Positions 22,029-33,597 of a stretch of DNA of 64,000 bases are shown here, piece by piece (position 1 is the stretch's first letter; the number at the start of each line of letters is the position of its first letter). The DNA is from Trichomonas vaginalis G3 (Eukaryota; Parabasalia; Trichomonadida; Trichomonadidae), in the NCBI RefSeq assembly GCF_026262505.1, contig NC_067205.1, positions 2,170,001 through 2,234,000 of the forward strand. Direction: 5' to 3'. Below the pieces are notes generated by a model. The model had not been told where the DNA came from. It did no database searches and worked only from the letters and a program-made list of their open reading frames with translations. Made by a program: the position numbers and the translations under genes.

Positions 22029-22881
22029 GGGTGTCCAAAGGTGTGTTTAGCACAAACCTGAATACTGCGAATAGAAATAAACAAGTTACATATATATAAA
22101 GTTTATTTAAATATAATCACCATTGGATTCAATCACGCGTTCGCAGCGATCGATCCAGGCTTGAAAGACACGCTTTAAATCATCATGAGAAAATTGCTCA
22201 AATTGCTCTCTTACAAAATTTTCAAGATCATCTGGACTCGCGAAACTTCTTGGATTGATACGCAGCCAATATAGAGAGGAGCTCTTTCGAAGATTGGACT
22301 CTAGATTTTTTTTGAACTGAATTAAGGTTGTGCGGAACCCAACGTGTATACGCTAGTTTGTAGTTCAAATAATTGTGCAGATAATAACTGACTGTTGTAC
22401 GTGGTATCTTTGTCATCTCCTCTATCCTTCTGAGTGATGCTCTTGGTCTTCATCTAGCGCTTGAAGAATTGCTTTGATTTTTCTTTGATTCGGCGATTTT
22501 TTGTCAATTTTTATGATGGGCGCCTTTTTGTTCATGAAGTGATACATCCTAACATGATACGTTACAGTGGAATAGCTAGGAGCATCCATACCGAAGCATT
22601 TTACCAATGTCTCGTAGATTTTTTTACAGTCTTTGCATTTTTTTGCAAGAGCGAGGATGTTTTCTTTATGATTCATTAAAAAAATGAAAAAAATCCCGCC
22701 AAAATTTCCCGCGAAACCGCCTCTTGTCTCAAAATTCATTTTATATCCCGGCATGGCGCCAAAATACAACATACTCATCATATACATATATTCATATTTT
22801 TTATTATATATTTATAATCAGCATATATCTCCTTTAATAGTCTCATATAGAGCGCTGTGCTAAACGCACCTTTGGACACCC
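22029..22881 (-). mobile_element. Internally deleted mariner transposon
   Basis: 853 bp with terminal inverted repeats GGGTGTCCAAAGGTGYGTTTAGCAC and a TA duplication on each side (22027-22028 and 22882-22883), the signature of Tc1/mariner. Complete mariners are about 1.3 kb, so roughly 0.4-0.5 kb is missing. It inserted into a capsid-operon gene of element B. Confidence 0.9.
22107..22676 (-). pseudogene. Mariner transposase, internal deletion
   Basis: The reading starts MNHKENILALAKKCKDCKK at 22676 with an N-terminal helix-turn-helix region. It then frameshifts near 22430 (the next frame begins around MTKIPRTTVSYYL) and reaches the mariner phrase YTRWVPHNLNSVQK. The C-terminal end (IDRCERVIESNGDYI, about 22107-22160) is present. 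The DDD catalytic core normally between these parts (some 130-150 residues) is absent, so it cannot be active. It could still be mobilised in trans since both ends are present. Confidence 0.85.
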
Positions 22882-23470
22882 TATATTTGCATATTGACCA
22901 TCAAAAAGGTTAGAATATCGTGGTAATCCATCCGGTCCCTCTTCAATAGCATTTAATTCTTCATTGAAATAAGAATATGGATTATAACGGTATGAATTAA
23001 TTGGACCATTTTCACCTTCTCCAATGTATTGTTTAACAGCTTTTCCATTTTCATCAAATTGCATAGGATAACGTTCATTATATGCTTTACGTTTAGGATA
23101 ATCAGTTATAGTTAATTTGTAACCATTTATGACTTTAATATTTCCTTGACCATCAGTAACGAAAACTTCATTTATACCATCAGGTTTTCCATTTGGACCC
23201 GTAATGTCTGCTTCGTGTGCTTCCCAATTTGGACCTTGACGTTTGGCATATGCTTGAGCTTCTGGTAATGTTAAAACGTTTCTCATTTGTTTAACATCTT
23301 TTTGAAGACCAGCAACAATATGAACTAATTCTTTCATTCCATCAGGAACTTTCATAGTTCTATTATATGCACCCTTTTTGTTTGTTCCTTGTTTTAATGG
23401 AACCTGTAGAAGATTTGCCATTTCTGTCATGTTTAATTATAAATAAAAAATAAAAATTAATTATAAAAAG

Positions 23471-24295
23471 TTAATCAAATTTAACACTTCCTTTATTTAA
23501 ATCAACTATTATTTTTCCATGTTCACCTAATTGCTGATATTGTGTGTAAAGTTCATTAATGCTCATTGGTAAATTCACTTGATAAAGCATAACGTTCAAC
23601 TGTTGACGACTAAACCCACTGAAAATGAAAAGTGTTGATAGATTTGATTTAATGTTTGTGCTTAATGCTTTGAAATATTGAACAGCCATAAAGAATGAAC
23701 ACTGAATGTGTCGACATTGAGTTAATAACTGATTAAAATATGATTTCTCATTTGTTATTAGTTTTGATTTCACTGCATCATCTAGAAAAATGAGTGAATG
23801 CAAAATTCTCTATCAAAATTTGAAATAGAAAGTGTTTCAAATAATTCATCCCGTTGTTTATCAATAATTTTATCCTCTAATCCTTGCTTCTTGATTGTAT
23901 TATATAATTCTTTATACATTAAAAATTTTTTAAATAATCTTCTGCTTCTTCTTGAGATAAATAAATAATTGGAATTTTGATTAAATGCTTTAAAGATTCA
24001 AATGTATCATCTGAAGGTGAACCTGAACGGTTGATATAATTAACACGTGTGAATAGGGTGAAGTGTTAGCAATAATGATAATTTGTTTTAATATCGTTAA
24101 TGTTTTACCTTTATTCTGTTTACCAATTGCTGCAGTGATTGAATTTAAGTAACATTCAGAATATGGAATTTTCATTAATTTTTCCTTAGATAGAGCATTT
24201 CTATTATCACTCAATGCTTCATTAATCATATCATCTATGTATGTATTATATACTCCTGCTAATTCTTCATAAGGAGTGTATGAATTTAAATCCAT
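23471..24295 (-). pseudogene. A32-like genome packaging ATPase, element B
   Basis: FtsK/HerA-type packaging ATPase region. It shows a P-loop-like AIGKQNKGKTLTIL near residue 57. Further on come Walker B LIFLDDAV and the following RHIQCSFFMAVQYFKALSTNIKSN, which is very typical of poxvirus A32/Polinton ATPases (a conserved Gln after Walker B and a P/A-N-I+-N phrase). It pumps DNA into capsids. It is next to the capsid gene, as is usual. It is broken at about two places. Confidence 0.8.
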
Positions 24296-24319
24296 TTAAT
24301 CAAAAATAAATTTATAATT

Positions 24320-25953
24320 TTAAACATTTCTATTCATCAATATTTCATCATATGAACTTCTATACTGTGGTGGTGTACCTGTTGGATGATATTTCAAACC
24401 TTCATCCGGTGTCCATGTCCAATATGTAGTCCTAGTAAACCAAAACTGAGGAGGATTTGTCACCTTTGAACAGTAAGTGTCATTTACACCCTGAATGATT
24501 GGATAAGCTTCACTTGTACTGTAACTTGTGAGTTGAAAGTTTCTAATCCATCAAAGAATATACCCGCTCCATCACGTTGAACTGGAATAGTGCATAAGAA
24601 TGAAGTTTGGTCTTTCCATGTTCTAGCTAATGGCGTGCCATCATCTGCATTCAGTGGTCTAGTTAATGAGTCCTCGTATTCTTCTGTGCATTCATTCACT
24701 CCATCTAAATCAGAAGCTTGAAGCATACGTGTAAAGAATATGTCACCCACTGTGGTCATCGCTTGATCGGGGAAGTTTCTGGAATCTATAGTGACCTGAA
24801 GACCTCGAAGCATTGGATTTTCTAAAACTGTTCTTTGCATTGCATTCTTCGGAAATGCTAACACAACATCTGTAACATTATGAAGAGCGTATGAGAAATC
24901 TGAGCTGATACCTTCAGGAGTGATGCAACCTCCATTTAGTGAACGAACGTCAATATGTTGAGCTGGAATCATGAATGGATCTTCCTTACTGAATAAACGT
25001 GGTATTGCTTTAACTGATTCTTCAATTAAACCGTATCCTGGTGTAATACATTTATCCTCTAAAACTTCCATTTGTGCATGAAATAATAACGTCATCAACT
25101 GTTGCGTCAGCAGATGTAGCGGCTAAGCTTGTAATTAATTTGGTAGGAAGTCCAATTTGTTGGAATTTACGATCATATTTATAAACATGATTCATAATCT
25201 TTTCATAATTTTCATCAGTTATCTTTTCATAAACGTAATTTTGTAAAATCAGCAACTTTAACGGGTCAACCTGACAAAATACTAAAGTATCCTGAAAACA
25301 TAATATTTAAGAATGATTTCACCAAATGATTTAGGATAATCATCGAACGCCTGAAATGCTAACAAATCATTTACCGGAATAATCATATCAAAAGTGACAT
25401 CACTTCTTCATTTGCTTTCTTGAAAACTTCTGAAGGGTCAATATATTACCACATACTGAGTTATCATATTTTTGAACATTATTATATAACGAATGAACAA
25501 ACTTTTTAACTTTCCTTTCTGATTTTGGTTTATATGTTGCAAATGCAAAGATTCACGGGCGCAATCCATCTGAAGATAACCGGCATCACCTCTTTCGGTT
25601 TCTACTTCTAATTGTTTAAAGCTTTGATTTGATGATTTGTAACCAACGAATAAACGCATGCATTTAAAAGCGGCATCACATGTGAAAGCTTTATTTGAAA
25701 CTAGAGTTGCTTTAACTTTGCGTTTAATATATGTGTCACCTAATTGGTTCACATCATGAGCCGGATTTGTAATTCTTAAATGAGTTTGTTTATCATCAAA
25801 ATATGGAGCATCAGAGTCATAGCATGAACTTTCAAGTTCTCTATAATATCTTCTACCGTCATTCTTTGCGAATATTTCATTTATCTTTTCGAATGAATGA
25901 AATACATTTCCATTAATCGGTTTAGTGTTTGGCACCAAATAGTTAGTCGTCAT
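24320..25953 (-). pseudogene. Double-jelly-roll major capsid protein, element B
   Basis: The region starts MTTNYLVPNTKPINGNVFHS after a TTTATTAATAAATG context. The second half has VVLAFPKNAMQRTVLENPML followed by VTIDSRNFPD, a signature of double-jelly-roll capsid proteins of Polintons and adintoviruses (F-P+ ... NP ... ID...YP). The element C capsid shows the equivalent FVLFRRTIND...NPGIKYHINIDGKYYP. The length of about 540 residues is in the expected range. It is broken at about three or four places. Confidence 0.75.
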
Positions 25954-26022
25954 TTATTAATAAATAAAAAATCAAAATTAAAAGATGAAAATGAATTTTT
26001 AATTTTAATGAAATAATCAACT

Positions 26023-26238
26023 ATGGCAGCAGGTATATTTAAGAAACTGTGGGATAGAGTAAAAAGAGGAGCGAGTAAAGTTTGGGAAACATTGAAGAAG
26101 GGGGCAAATTGGATATTTAAGAATAAAGAAGCAATTAGTGACGTTGCTGAATCAATAACACCGAAAGTTGCCCCAATAAGAGAAGTTTTAAATAATGGAG
26201 AAAAAGTTTATCAAAGACTACAACCGATACTAAGATAA
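26023..26238 (+). CDS. pVI/PX-like membrane-active capsid peptide, element B (1)
   Basis: A 71-residue basic amphipathic protein (MAAGIFKKLWDRVKRGASKVW...). The N-terminal phrase MAAG(I/F)FKKLWD is shared with the oppositely oriented gene at 26299-26535. The same style (MGFF...NxxRxIWNG) appears in element C. Such Gly/Trp/Lys amphipathic helices resemble adenovirus pVI/pX-like and Polinton PX proteins, which lyse membranes or bind DNA inside virions. Small, looks whole. Confidence 0.6.
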   Translation: MAAGIFKKLWDRVKRGASKVWETLKKGANWIFKNKEAISDVAESITPKVAPIREVLNNGEKVYQRLQPILR

Positions 26239-26298
26239 AAATAATTTTAAGCCGCTAAGCGGTGAGATGATCCATAGGATCTCATATTTATTTTTCCA

Positions 26299-26535
26299 CT
26301 ATCTACCTCCTATTTTATTAAGTATTCCTTCAGCTATTCCACCAACTGCGTTACCTGCTTGTGCTCCCATCGCCGGATTACCTGCTTTAGTACCTAATAC
26401 TCCACCTATGATAGTTCCTGCCGTTTTCGCTACTGGTGCCAAAAAGTTTGCAACGGGTTTAATAATCTTTTTATGAACCCAACCCGCAGCTTTCTTAATT
26501 CCATCCCATAATTTTTTAAAGAATCCTGCAGCCAT
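26299..26535 (-). CDS. pVI/PX-like membrane-active capsid peptide, element B (2)
   Basis: A 78-residue protein starting MAAGFFKKLWDGIKKAAGWV and continuing with an Ala/Gly-rich hydrophobic stretch (AGTIIGGVLGTKAGNPAMGAQ) that could insert into membranes. It is convergent with its relative at 26023. Looks whole. Virion entry factor by analogy only. Confidence 0.6.
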   Translation of the reverse strand: MAAGFFKKLWDGIKKAAGWVHKKIIKPVANFLAPVAKTAGTIIGGVLGTKAGNPAMGAQAGNAVGGIAEGILNKIGGR

Positions 26536-26601
26536 TTCTGATTTAATATTAATTAAAAAATATATTTCATCACTTATATTCTAATTTTTATTTAATGATA
26601 A

Positions 26602-26970
26602 ATGAAACCGATTTTAAAAATAAATGAAACAGAGGAGGAAGAAATAAATGAAAGTGAAAATGTTCAACAAAAAATAAACGTTGTTAAACCAATTACTGAA
26701 ATAAAAATTTTTTCATCTGTTGAAGAATTTAATGACTATTATGCTAATAATAAAAAATTATTTGAAGAATTGACAACGTGTAAATTGAATAAAATGTTTA
26801 AAGTTGATGGATTCAAAATTTCAAAAATAAAAGGAGTGGTTAGTTTGAAATCTATTCCTCAATCAAGAATCACCTCATTAATGAAAATAGATGATTTAAC
26901 AAAAAGAATAGAAGAGATTGAAGAAAAAATGAATCAAATAATTGATTTCATAAATTCAAATAATCATTAG
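26602..26970 (+). CDS. Hypothetical coiled-coil protein, element B
   Basis: 122 residues; acidic N-terminus (ETEEEEINESENVQ), a middle SSVEEFNDYY..KLFEELTTCKLNKMF and a terminal coiled coil (TKRIEEIEEKMNQII). Start context TTTTTATTTAATGATAAATG. No family is recognised. Confidence 0.5.
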   Translation: MKPILKINETEEEEINESENVQQKINVVKPITEIKIFSSVEEFNDYYANNKKLFEELTTCKLNKMFKVDGFKISKIKGVVSLKSIPQSRITSLMKIDDLTKRIEEIEEKMNQIIDFINSNNH

Positions 26971-26974
26971 TTTC

Positions 26975-27194
26975 TTAAAGTTCAATGTTGAACTCATCAA
27001 ATTCTTCTTCATCATTACCATTACCATTACCTTTAGCGAGTTTATTTACTCTTTCAACTTTATCTTTTGATAGTCTTTCGTTTAATTTTTTCTGAAGTTT
27101 TTCGTTACTAAGTTCTAAAATTTTACATGGATGATTATTAAACCCATTCAGGATTTAAACAATGTTTAATTAATCGCGGAATATCTGACATCAT
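26975..27194 (-). pseudogene. Small last gene of element B, broken
   Basis: A short region just inside the right terminal repeat, starting MSDIPRLIKHCLNPEW and ending in an acidic tail (EEEFDEFNIEL) after an Asn/Gly run. Too short and broken (about one break) for assignment. Confidence 0.4.
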
Positions 27195-27220
27195 CTATAT
27201 ATAGCTTCTTTTATAAAAGA

Positions 27221-27381
27221 TAAAATAAATTATTTTAAAATTAATGTTAATTTTTTTAATGGTTTATTTTTAAAAATTTTTTTAATTTTTTATTTCATTA
27301 TGTATGGGCTGAGTGTAAATGTCTTACAATTTTGAAATTTTTTTAAATCTTGATTTATTCAAAAACGTAAGAATAAAAACC
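27221..27381 (-). repeat. Right terminal inverted repeat of element B, inner piece
   Basis: Reverse complement of 7215-7374. It stops at 27381 where element C is inserted, and resumes at 52194. The last five bases, AAACC (27377-27381), are the target duplication of C. Confidence 0.9.
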
Positions 27382-27427
27382 AGGTCAGGTATGTGGGGCT
27401 TCCAGGGGCTGCGCCCCTTCTAGCCCT
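27382..27427 (+). repeat. Left terminal inverted repeat of element C with hairpin
   Basis: AGGTCAGGTATGTGGGGCTT, then CCA and the stem GGGGC-TGC-GCCCC, then TTCTAGCCCT. It matches the reverse complement of 52148-52193 with one or two differences. Confidence 0.88.
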
Positions 27428-27632
27428 AAGAATTTTGCCCAAGACCCAAGAGGAGGACCGAACCCCAGCCGACCAGCCGGTGATAAAAACCAAAACCGTT
27501 TTTTAAAAGTGACAGACAACTCCGTTTTTTAAAAGTGACAAAACCGTTTTTCACTATATAAGAGATATGCAAACAAAAAAGTGACAGCCGCATGTTTTAA
27601 ACTACAAAAACCGCTTTTTAACTTCACTTAAA
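27428..27632 (+). promoter_or_regulatory. Left subterminal leader of element C
   Basis: No gene. It contains three AAAAGTGACA copies (near 27507, 27530 and 27570), a CACTATATAAGAG TATA-like sequence at about 27551-27563, and CCGCTTTTTAACTTCACTTAAAATG leading into the first gene. The last part is conserved in A and D, so it probably drives the capsid operon (inference). Confidence 0.45.
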
Positions 27633-30600
27633 ATGCCACGTAAGCTACGTAAGAATATACGTAAGAGGAAGAGAGCATTGAAACATCCAATAGTAAAACT
27701 GACACCACAACAACAGTTGCAACAACAAATGATGAATGACCCCACTATGTTGCAACAAATGTCAAGCAACCCTATGCTTTTAAACCGAGTTATTGGTGCA
27801 CAGAGTGGAGGTTTAAGAGCGGCACTTTTAGCGAAAATGGCAGGCTATGGTGGAGCTGCAGACGGAACAGCTTATAACCCTCAAAGTCAAATGAATTTGA
27901 GTTCACTCAAAAATCAAATAACAGATGTCAAAAAGTCAAACATAGACATACAGAAACAAATAAGTGAAAACGAAAAGAAACTAGAATATGACAGACACAC
28001 AAAGAAACTCAATGAGTTAAACGTAGAGAAAAAGAAGAAAGAAGAACAACTGAAAGAACTAAGTACAGAGGAATATGCGAAAAAAGTGTCAGAAAAAGCA
28101 GCAGAAGTAGCAAAAATGGAACAAGATGTTATAAATTTGAAAAACCATACTACTCAATATAAAGTACTGAAAGATGAAGAAATAAAACAAAAAGCCCTGA
28201 AGACATATATGGATAGCGATGAGTATAAAAAAGAAGTTGAAGCAAATGTAAAGGCAGAAAAACTTTTACAGTTGCAAAACCAAACCGTACAGTATGAAAA
28301 CTTAGCACAAGAAAGTAAAAATAACGACGCAGCCATGCAAAAGGCAATGAAAAGCGCAGAATATATAAAAGCTAATAATGACTGGTTAGATGCCCAAGCC
28401 AACGCTAAAGCAGCCCAACTTATAGGGTCAATAAGGACAAAAATACAAGCGGATGAAGACAGTTCAAATGAAGCTTTAATGAATGCTGACTTTAAGAACG
28501 CCTTCGAAGCTCTTCATAGTAAGGTGAAACTAGTGAACGACTTCTCATCTGGAAAGAAACTGAAGTCTGAAGGTTTCGACAAAGAGTTAAAAGAAGTAGC
28601 ACAAAATATGACGAAAATAACAGATGCAGCAACGAGACAGGCAGTTCAAAGTGCCTATGACGCCGTTAGAGCAACTGTTGTGGAAAGTCAAGAAAAAGAG
28701 TTACAACAGACCAAAACAGACCTAGTAAATGCTTTCTTAAGAACGAAAAGTCAGGTAGGACATTATGCTGCAGATGGAACATATGTGCCAGCTGGTGGAA
28801 CTTATATACCACCAAACCCTCCAAGAGAAGCACCTGCACCCGGACTACCTAAAACATTTACATCGTCACATGGACACAGACACAGGCATGCACCAAAACC
28901 AACACAACAACCAACACAACAACCAACAGTTCAAAATCCAGCACCACAACAACAACCAAAACCAACAGTTCAAAATCCAGCACAGCAACCAACAGTTCAA
29001 AATCCAGCACCACAACCAAAACCAGCACAACAACCACCTCGACAACCAGCACAGCAACCAACAGTTCAAAACCCTGCACAACCAGCACAACAACCACCTC
29101 CACAACCAGCACAACAACCAGCACAAACAGAGCAAGGACATAAAAGAAGTAGAGAAAAAGGAAACCAAGAATTCTTAAAAATGCTTAAGGAAGATTATGG
29201 TTACCCAGATACTCTTGACTTTAGTGACAGATATAAAGAAGCTATTAGAAAGTTCAAGGAAGGAAATACTGACCCGAACCTATTTAGCTTTATGGTTCAG
29301 CATCAAATGGGATATAATTTCAAACCTGGAAAATACAAGCTCGCTAAGGGATATGATTTAATAGCATATCATCCAAATGACATGAATGAATTTACTCCGA
29401 GATATTTGGTGTCAGAGCTAAATGATAATTCAACTCTCTTCATGAAACGCGTAAAAAATAGAGACGGAACGAAAGAAGAAAGGTTTATGAGTCCGGATGA
29501 CTTAGATAGGGAACTTGTTAAAAACGGTCTCGGAATATATGAAATGCCAGCAGATGAGGTACAAGAAACTCAACAGGAAGAAGTTCAGATACAACCAGAC
29601 ATGGAAGAAATAGTTCAGCAACAACAGCTAGAAGAGCCTGAAGGAAACGAACAAGTCCCTCCTTTGGAAACTAACTTCACAGAACTAGATGAAGATTTGG
29701 AACAGCCGAAAAATCTTGACCCTCAACAAGAGTATGAGGTGAATATGGAATCTTTCCAAGAGTCTAAGAAAAATTCGGCTGACATAGTAGAAGAATATCG
29801 AAAAATGTTCGCCGACATACAAAAGACTCCAACATCAGATGAAAATATTCAGCATAGAATGGAAGTACTGAAAGAAAATGTACGCAAATACAACAATCCT
29901 TTTTACTTACGACCATATAACGTTCAATCTTTGGCTGAACTCGGTGAAAATAAAAGGTTAAATTTCAACAAAACATATAGAAATGAAACATTGTTTAAAG
30001 TTCATTCAGAACCTAACCAATATGGAAACAAACCTACTTTTGTTTCTGCAGACTATGGAACTACAATGAGATGGGGTCATAAAGCTAATCCGGATAGGTG
30101 GTTCATAAACTTACAACCACAATTCCAAGAAGTTGTAGACGCAATGGAAGTGAATGGTGAACCAGATATAGCTGGTATTTTCAGCGCGGCTTTAATGCCA
30201 TTGAAAGATATGAAACATGCAGATATTTTGGACCAGTATGAAATGAACATGGCTGATGGAAATATAACACCTGACGTTCTAGAACATTTATCTCAAAAAC
30301 TACACAGAACCATAGAGATGGTATATTTGGTGAAGAGTTTAGAAAGAAAGTTAGGGAGAGAGAAGGAAGAGAACCTATTGACATGACCTTGCAAACGAAA
30401 GTTTGCAAAATGTCATAAAAACTTACTTTGCAGACAATGAACCGAGAATGGATGAATATTTAAGAAAACTCAAATGGACAGTACCAAATGAAATGTTAGT
30501 ATTGAAAAACATGTTCCTTGACAAAATAAAACCAACTACAGAAATAAATGACGCAAGACTGAAACATTGGGTAAAAGCTTTCCCATTCACAAAAGATATT

Positions 30601-31014
30601 ATTGGTAACATGGAAAGAAAACCAGAATGGCTACAAAAACATATATTTGGAAACGAGCTTATTCCATATGGACAAGCTCTGTTTGAAGAGCTTGAACCGG
30701 AAACTCAGGAAAGAGTCATGCAAACAATACGCGAAGACTCAAATACAAACTATGACAAAATCTTTCTAGGATATAGGTTACCTGAGATGGGCGACCAGAG
30801 CCAAAGGCAAAAAGGACATGGGAAATTTACAACATACTAGGTGAACATGAGGCAAAGATGCAACAACTTGAAGCAGAGGGCAAGTTACCAAAAGCGACAC
30901 CAAAGAAGAAGAGTAGAACAAAGTGAAAGTAGTGAAGAAGTAACTTCATCTAGTGAAAGTAGTGGCAATGAAGGAAAAAGAAGAGTTAAAAACTCAGTCA
31001 GGAAGAAAGTATAG
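27633..31014 (+). pseudogene. Large coiled-coil/proline-rich capsid-operon protein, element C
   Basis: The best preserved of the three copies; one open stretch covers some 917 residues. It begins with a very basic DNA-binding-like tail (MPRKLRKNIRKRKRALKHP). A Q/M-rich part and a long coiled coil (about residues 90-380) follow, then an imperfect TVQNPAPQQ repeat region (420-500) that differs in length among A, C and D, a globular part (KRSREKGNQEFLKML onward), and a serine/glutamate-rich basic tail. Unknown family. Immediately upstream of the capsid gene, so it is a virion core or scaffold candidate. Broken at about two or three places. Confidence 0.65.
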
Positions 31015-31074
31015 CTTGGTCCGAAACAATTATGACACATAAATCCAACTATTCTATATTTTTACCCATATGAA

Positions 31075-32680
31075 ATGTACGCCGCTCAGAATATAACGCC
31101 AACAGTTTTGGATGCCATGAACGGAAATGTTTCCGAATGGTATAACGAATGCGACAATGCCATTAGAAGGTCAGAAATAGTTCCTGGAACTTACGAATAT
31201 ACAACTGCTGTTTCTTATGGAAACGTAGGTGAGTTTGGAGAAGGTTCTTCAACAACAGTAGATATTGCTTGCGACAGGTTTCATATTATTTCTATTGACA
31301 ACTCATTCTTATACGTGGAACAAGACGTTGAAATAAAACCTTCTGCCAAGTTGTCTGACAAGAAAGGTTGCAATGGAATTTTCTATGTCGGATACCAATA
31401 TGCTCCAGAAGTTTTCATGGGATATAAGATATATTCTAACTCTGACTTAGTTCAAACAGTAACATGGGCAAACTATGAATGGTTCGCTTTGAGAAACTCA
31501 GTACAACCACAAGCTAGAGAACAAACAGACCAGTATGCAAATATTGAGAAAATAAGAAGACTTGACCCTAACGTTCCAGGAGTTTATGTTGACCTTTCTG
31601 GACAAACTGCAGCAGCAGTAACCAAAGTAAAACTGAAACTTAGAGTTCCTTTGTCATCTTTCCTCATCTTCAGGTTTTTAAGATACTTGCCAAACTGGCA
31701 GGAAAAATTTCTATCGAACTTACTCCAAGCAAAAATAACTTAGTCATTGCACCAACACAAGACCCATTCACTCTTACAGACGTAATGGGAACAAATAAAA
31801 CGTCATTCGCCGAATTTGCAAAGGCAAGGTTGACTTAGACTTTGGTTTCTCAAACCTCAACACTGAAGTAAACTATTATTTCAATGCTGCTGGAGATGCT
31901 TGGGACCCAATTAAGTTCACATGCGAAAAATTTGAATGCAAGAGAATAGAAAGCAGACTTGCAGTCTATATGTTGGACCCAGATATTTCAAATGCTTTAG
32001 CTGCCAAATATATTGCAGTTCCACTTATGTTCCCTATACACCAAATATCTGTCAAAGACTTTGCAGGTGAAGTTGGAAACCAAAGTGCTGACCCAGGTGC
32101 AAGAACAGATATTGCTTTAACAACTGCAATGAAACATGCAGATACTATGTTTGTACTGTTCAGACGAACTATAAATGACTATTCTTGTTTCTACAACCCT
32201 GGTATTAAATATCATATAAACATAGATGGCAAATATTATCCAAGAGAAGAATATTCTACAGTTGAGGATATGAGGTCATACAACTTGACATTAGATGCTA
32301 TGAACTTTAACAACAACTTCACAACAACCATTAACCCTGAAATGCAAAGTTCTATTATGCCATATGTGAAAGTATGGACTCATACAGGAGGTCAAAAAAC
32401 TCAATATACAAATGGAGACCGTTCAAACTTTTGGCTTGGCATTCCATTTGCTGACTCAGAAGACTTTATGGGTGGTATTTCAACTGTTGGTACAGTTCAA
32501 ATACAATATACTGGTGACAGAGACGGTCCAGATGAATTGAAAGCAAAGAAGTTTACAAAACCAATAGCACTTTTCACGGAAGATGCTCTTTTGAAGATTC
32601 GTTCGATGAAACCTGCTGGGGCTCCTCAGATTGGCATAACGACAGCTTCCATCGAGCAGATTTTGGCAGCAGGTCAGTAA
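31075..32680 (+). pseudogene. Double-jelly-roll major capsid protein, element C
   Basis: Region of about 530 residues starting MYAAQNITPTVLDAMNG. The C-terminal half contains MFVLFRRTIND, NPGIKYHINIDGKYYPREE and NPEMQSSIMPYVK, which align with the capsid signature of element B (VLAFPKN...NPML...VTIDSRNFPD). It ends SIEQILAAGQ. Capsid shell protein of the PRD1-adenovirus lineage (family knowledge). Copies are in A and D. Broken at about two or three places. Confidence 0.7.
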
Positions 32681-32993
32681 GTTGTTCTTGAACTGACTTC
32701 TCTCCGTCAAATATTGACAGTACGCCAGTTTTGACATAATATTGTATTATAAACTTTCCTTTAGTAATATCTGTAAGTTTTGAAGTTATATTTTTGTCTG
32801 CTTCAAGAACTTTCACCATTTCAGTTATACCAACTTTCTTTGCTTTATGAAAATATTTAGGTTCAGCAAAGACTGCTATTCTATAACATTTTCCATTGTT
32901 TGTGTAAAGAACTATTCTGTCAATGTATTTGTATTGTTTGTGTGTATAAACTTTGTTCTGCTTCAATTCAATAAGATATCCGAATACGTCCAT
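32574..32993 (-). CDS. Hypothetical protein convergent with the capsid gene, element C
   Basis: 139 residues (MDVFGYLIELKQNKVYTHKQ...), beta-rich in its first 100 residues, with a C-terminal serine-rich tail. Its last 100 or so bases overlap the capsid gene on the other strand, so the true coding end may be shared or the tail may be spurious. The matching sequence at the end of element D (about 63857 to the window edge) supports it being a real gene of the family. Unknown function. Confidence 0.5.
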   Translation of the reverse strand: MDVFGYLIELKQNKVYTHKQYKYIDRIVLYTNNGKCYRIAVFAEPKYFHKAKKVGITEMVKVLEADKNITSKLTDITKGKFIIQYYVKTGVLSIFDGEKSVQEQLTDLLPKSARWKLSLCQSEEPQQVSSNESSKEHLP

Positions 32994-33011
32994 CTTTTTA
33001 TTCTAAGTAAA

Positions 33012-33593
33012 ATGTCATTTCCGAAAAATAGAAGCGTAAGTGTTTCAAAAGGTTTAATGGCGGTGGCAGATGTGAAGTTAAATTCACCAACTCAAACAAA
33101 CAGTCAAAGTGTTATTGTCAATGTCAAAGACAGAGATGTTGAAGTGGGGAAACCATACGAAGACGAAGATGGTATAACAATTGTTCCTGTAAAAGAACAA
33201 CCAACATATCCTGAAGTTAACAGAGACTTAAGTTCTGTTGCAGATATTCGAAACGACTACCAACAACTGAAAGACAAACTTCAAACTCAGGAGAAGATTT
33301 GTCAAGCTTTAAGTATAATGTTAAACTTGGTCGAACACAACCCTGTAAAAGTGAACTCATATGTCATTGCACCTCATGAAGTTTTGAAAGAACTATTGAA
33401 ACTTTTGACAGAGGCAGACGATATAAACATCAAAGAAATAGAACCCGACATTAGTTGCTGTGGTGTTTCATATAATGCCATTGACAAGATATACGTTATG
33501 AAAGGAGGTGAAACGTTGAACTTAAAATATAGTTTCCCAGACGTTATAAAAATATTTGACGACCACAACATTTCATTAAAGTTTATTTGCTAA
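33012..33593 (+). CDS. SCCG-motif virion-module protein, element C
   Basis: 193 residues with start MSFPKNRSVSVSKG, chosen because TTTTTATTCTAAGTAAAATG precedes it. A disordered N-terminus is followed by a coiled-coil part (NDYQQLKDKLQTQEKIC) and a C-terminal domain with PDISCCGVSYNAIDKIYV. The last 80 residues align with element B (20970-21639), including the SCCG motif. Looks whole. The next gene starts four bases after the stop (33598), so they are tightly coupled. Family unknown; probable virion or assembly component by context. Confidence 0.6.
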   Translation: MSFPKNRSVSVSKGLMAVADVKLNSPTQTNSQSVIVNVKDRDVEVGKPYEDEDGITIVPVKEQPTYPEVNRDLSSVADIRNDYQQLKDKLQTQEKICQALSIMLNLVEHNPVKVNSYVIAPHEVLKELLKLLTEADDINIKEIEPDISCCGVSYNAIDKIYVMKGGETLNLKYSFPDVIKIFDDHNISLKFIC

Positions 33594-33597
33594 GTAA

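Larger units (their letters stand above)
21672..23430 (-). pseudogene. Capsid-operon protein of element B, interrupted by a mariner
   Basis: A gene starting [20 protein letters not shown] and ending in a basic/glutamine-rich helix, split by the mariner at 22029-22881. The part before the insertion contains a segment rich in Gly/Asn/Asp ([15 protein letters not shown]). Its position beside the ATPase and capsid gene matches that of the large coiled-coil gene in element C, and it may be its functional counterpart (inference). No family is recognised. Confidence 0.55.

Noticed and set aside
28858-29168. Valine/leucine- and cysteine/tryptophan-rich open frames opposite the proline/glutamine repeat
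   Set aside because: Antisense shadows of the TVQNPAPQQ repeat; the same artefact appears in elements A and D.
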